Below, one piece after another: positions 6,406 through 8,772 of a DNA stretch of 8,772 bases. The position numbers and the translations under genes are program-made. Under the pieces are notes generated by a model. It was given only the letters and a program-made list of their open reading frames with translations. It had not been told where the DNA came from and did no database searches. Within the stretch, counting starts at the first letter, position 1. The number at the start of each line of letters is the position of its first letter. The stretch lies in the NCBI GenBank assembly GCA_002498455.1, contig DAHO01000089.1, positions 1-8,772 of the forward strand, read 5' to 3'. The DNA comes from Euryarchaeota archaeon UBA602. GTDB taxonomy: Archaea > Thermoplasmatota > Poseidoniia > Poseidoniales > Thalassarchaeaceae.

Positions 6406-6496
6406 GACGTGCCGACAAAACTCACCCTCAACACTTCTTCGGATGCACCGGCTTCAAGTGTGGTACCCTGACGTCGCCTCCAAAGGAGGCGACACA
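6406..6496. promoter_or_regulatory. Divergent intergenic region between M23 peptidase and GT-C-like gene
   Basis: Ninety-one bases separate the two head-to-head starts and must carry or adjoin both promoters. The outstanding element is the perfect inverted repeat at 6473-6493, listed separately. No clear TATA box is evident to me. If the plus-strand gene instead starts at in-frame ATG 6443, the inverted repeat would be inside the coding region and the spacer would shrink to 37 bases. Confidence 0.4.
6473..6493 (+). promoter_or_regulatory. Perfect 9-bp inverted repeat enclosing the Shine-Dalgarno of the TTG-start gene
   Basis: GTCGCCTCC-AAA-GGAGGCGAC is a perfect 9-bp stem with a three-base loop. 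The right arm contains AGGAGG-type Shine-Dalgarno bases (GGAGG at 6485-6489), seven bases before the TTG start at 6497. In mRNA the folded form would hide the ribosome-binding site. On DNA the same dyad could be an operator serving the two divergent genes. No gene on the plus strand ends nearby, so a terminator role is unlikely. Confidence 0.55.
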
Positions 6497-8772
6497 TTGG
6501 AGTCGGGATTGATCGGAATTCTTCTCGGCAGTATTCTCCTCATCGGTCTCGGGATGATTCCCGGTCTCGCATTGATCCGAATTCTAGATCCAGGTGCAGA
6601 TCAATTACGCCAGATGATGCTTCTTCCAGCAACCAGTTTGTTGATCCTTTATGGCTTGGCGGGGTGGCTTGTCGTAATTCTTGGAAAGCACTCACTCGGG
6701 GCCCTGATTCTGTGCATCTCATTGGTCAACATTCTCTCTGCGACCTTGGGTTGGCAACGTGAAAGTGTCCGTGTCAGACGTCTATCGGCGTGGGAACGGC
6801 TGGAAGAAATTGAGGCCGCTGTGGAGGCTGAAGCCGGTACGATTGAGTTGGAGGAAGACGTGATTGCTGAGCGGAAACATGCTGCATTGATTGAGACCGG
6901 TCGTCCTGATTGGCTGCCCTATGCACTAGCGATTTCAGCAATGATTTGCCTCTCACCTTTGCTCATAATGCAGCGACCGATGGGTGTGGATTGGTTGGGG
7001 TTTGCAACCTTATCTCATCGTTTAGCTGAAACCGGTTCGTTGTTGTTACCGGAACCAAACGTTGGACGTTGGACCTATCCGCCCGCTTTTCCTGCACTCG
7101 CTGCTTTTCTGGAACAGGTCACAGGAATGTCCCCCAATGATTCCGTTCATCTACTCGGTCAGTTGTCACTGTTGGCTGTCCTGTGGGGAGTTGCGGGAGC
7201 CGCCGATCGTTGGGGGGCTTCCGCGACGACATTGTTGGCACTATGTTTAGCCCCGGCATTGTTCGCCAAGGCTTTCGACAGTGGATACCCTACGGTAGCC
7301 AGTCAATTGGGACTCGTTTTGGGGCTCTTGGTGTTGGTCAAGCCACCCCGAGAACGGAGTAAGCGAATGGATTTTCTCTTCGCCTTTGGTGTCGCCTTTG
7401 TTGGTGTCATTCATCCAACCGGTTCGCTTTACCTTGGAACGTTGTTAATCGCTTGGTTGTCGAGTCATCGTTGGTCGGCACAACGGGAGAATACACACTC
7501 GGGACGACTGGCGATCATTTCAGCCGTCGTATTGGGTATTGCAGGAATCACGGTCTTGGGAATTTTTGCCCCGAGAATGTTGGATACTCCCGTCTGGGCT
7601 GAGTATGGTTGGCAAGGAGGGTTGCCACTTTTGATCTTCAATGGACCGTTGTTGCTGGGTTTGGCTGGATGGACATTGTGGCGATTTAATGCATCATTCG
7701 AAGTCTGGCTGTTGGGATTGTGGGTGGCCATGCAGTGGATGCTCACTTGGATTCATCTGTTGGATGGCATGGTTGGAATTTCAGTATTGACATTGACATC
7801 TTACATGCTCTATTCCATGGCATTGCATGCATTCCACATTCCTTTAGCCGTCTTGGCAGGTGTGGGATTGGCCAAAGTTCCCCGGTTAACCCCCCGATTG
7901 AGAGAGAGGCAGTTGGATGACTCTGATGCGGATATTCCGGACGGGTCAGGTATGGGTTTTGTTGAACTTGAAATTCCCCTCGCAAGTGAAAAACGACCGG
8001 TTCAAAAGTTGATGGCAACTGCACTGACTTTCATTCTCATCGCCCACATTGTACTGATAGAGATGAGCAAACATCCAGAGATGGAAGCTCAGACCAACGG
8101 TGACCGTGCTTTAATCGAGGCAATCGAAGAATTGCCTGATGACGCGATTCTGTATACTGAAACCGCACACTGGGGCATTCTGTATGATGTCAATCCTGAA
8201 TTGGGCTTGACAAGTTTCCCAAGTCTAGGATTGCTGACAGTTGAAGAGCGTGTTCAATGGGATGCAGAAAGGGCAATCCTTCGAGAGGATGTTGAGGATA
8301 TTTTGGCATTGGGAATCACTCATGCGGCCACTTCACCTCGAGGACAAATGGGACATGTTCTCTCTGAAAGTGATCATTGGGCAATCATGACCGAAGAACA
8401 GGGTAGTCGCCTGTGGAAATTTGAGGCAAACCCCAGTGAGGCATCGAAAAAAACCAGCGTTACCGTATTCCCGAGTCAAAATCAATGCACCGAGGATTGT
8501 GAATGGCGTTCAGATCCGTGGGCCTATGCCGATTCTTCACACCTAGGGATTCGACCGAATCACACCGCTTTCCTGAGTGGAGGAGGGCTAGAGATTGAAT
8601 CCATAGAAGTCCCACGACAGCATAGGGATTCAGATCTTCGGATTACATTGCAAATGACGGTGCCCGGAGAAATTCACGTTTCGATGGCCGTCTGTGATTT
8701 AGGTACCGCAAACTGTAGTGCAACGAATGTCACTCCTGAACGTGGAGTGACCACCTTGAGTGTCTTACACCA
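6497..8772 (+). CDS. Large polytopic membrane protein, probable GT-C-type glycosyltransferase (3' end beyond window)
   Basis: An uninterrupted frame of 758 codons runs off the window. TTG 6497 has GGAGG seven bases upstream and gives a hydrophobic N-terminus (MESGLIGILLGSILLIGLG); in-frame ATG 6443 is the alternative. About 13-14 membrane helices lie between residues 4 and 522. A charged, coiled-coil-prone cytoplasmic insert occupies 88-138 (acidic around 101-126). The loop at 159-218 has MGVDWLGFATLSHRLAETG and RWTYPPAFPALAAFLE, the arrangement seen in the first outer loop of many GT-C membrane glycosyltransferase-like proteins: an early acidic residue, here Asp165, and a YPP motif. After a last helix (506-522) comes a domain of more than 235 residues with Cys664/668 and Cys733/740 pairs and sequons at Asn688, Asn739 and Asn744, consistent with an external location. 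Function is inferred from architecture; donor and acceptor are unknown. Confidence 0.7.
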   Translation, partial: MESGLIGILLGSILLIGLGMIPGLALIRILDPGADQLRQMMLLPATSLLILYGLAGWLVVILGKHSLGALILCISLVNILSATLGWQRESVRVRRLSAWERLEEIEAAVEAEAGTIELEEDVIAERKHAALIETGRPDWLPYALAISAMICLSPLLIMQRPMGVDWLGFATLSHRLAETGSLLLPEPNVGRWTYPPAFPALAAFLEQVTGMSPNDSVHLLGQLSLLAVLWGVAGAADRWGASATTLLALCLAPALFAKAFDSGYPTVASQLGLVLGLLVLVKPPRERSKRMDFLFAFGVAFVGVIHPTGSLYLGTLLIAWLSSHRWSAQRENTHSGRLAIISAVVLGIAGITVLGIFAPRMLDTPVWAEYGWQGGLPLLIFNGPLLLGLAGWTLWRFNASFEVWLLGLWVAMQWMLTWIHLLDGMVGISVLTLTSYMLYSMALHAFHIPLAVLAGVGLAKVPRLTPRLRERQLDDSDADIPDGSGMGFVELEIPLASEKRPVQKLMATALTFILIAHIVLIEMSKHPEMEAQTNGDRALIEAIEELPDDAILYTETAHWGILYDVNPELGLTSFPSLGLLTVEERVQWDAERAILREDVEDILALGITHAATSPRGQMGHVLSESDHWAIMTEEQGSRLWKFEANPSEASKKTSVTVFPSQNQCTEDCEWRSDPWAYADSSHLGIRPNHTAFLSGGGLEIESIEVPRQHRDSDLRITLQMTVPGEIHVSMAVCDLGTANCSATNVTPERGVTTLSVLH

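Noticed and set aside
1..8772. CRISPR array, insertion sequence or integrase-associated attachment site
   Set aside because: No regularly spaced direct repeats, transposase-like protein or flanking terminal inverted repeats were seen.

Overview
The window reads as a chromosomal segment of a mesophilic archaeon. The strongest taxonomic marker is an Nmd3-family ribosome-assembly protein, a family restricted to archaea and eukaryotes, directly coupled to a bifunctional phosphoglucose/phosphomannose isomerase of the type common in archaea. These sit beside bacterial-type cytochrome c maturation (System I) genes, a rhomboid protease and an M23 metallopeptidase. That mix, with compact gene spacing and middling GC, would fit a marine Thermoplasmatota lineage such as Marine Group II (Poseidoniales). 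This placement is inference from gene content only; no rRNA or other direct marker is present.

Layout: positions 1-92 hold no convincing gene but are dense in inverted repeats. A rhomboid protease with an extra cytoplasmic, cysteine-containing tail lies on the minus strand (93-1055). It is divergent, across 58 bp, from a plus-strand run of tightly coupled genes: a CcmA-CcmB-like fusion (1114-2391), CcmC (2391-3092), an annotation-prone small CcmD (3094-3249), a 14-codon bridging reading frame (3249-3293), a four-helix membrane protein (3290-3688), Nmd3 (3705-4784) and the PGI/PMI isomerase (4781-5827). Most junctions are stop/start overlaps (TGATG, TAATG, ATGA), which suggests one transcript with translational coupling.

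The isomerase converges tail-to-tail, with a 7-base overlap, on a minus-strand M23 peptidase (5821-6405). Divergent from the peptidase is a large polytopic membrane protein (TTG start at 6497), probably a GT-C-type glycosyltransferase with an exocytoplasmic C-terminal domain. It runs off the end of the window at 8772.

Functionally, the Ccm genes would export and handle heme for c-type cytochrome assembly; the apocytochrome-handling genes (ccmE, ccmF, ccmH) are not in view. Nmd3 and PGI/PMI are housekeeping (large-subunit maturation; hexose-phosphate interconversion feeding glycolysis/gluconeogenesis and mannose-based glycans). The most unusual regulatory structure is a perfect 9-bp inverted repeat (6473-6493) whose right arm contains the Shine-Dalgarno sequence of the last gene.
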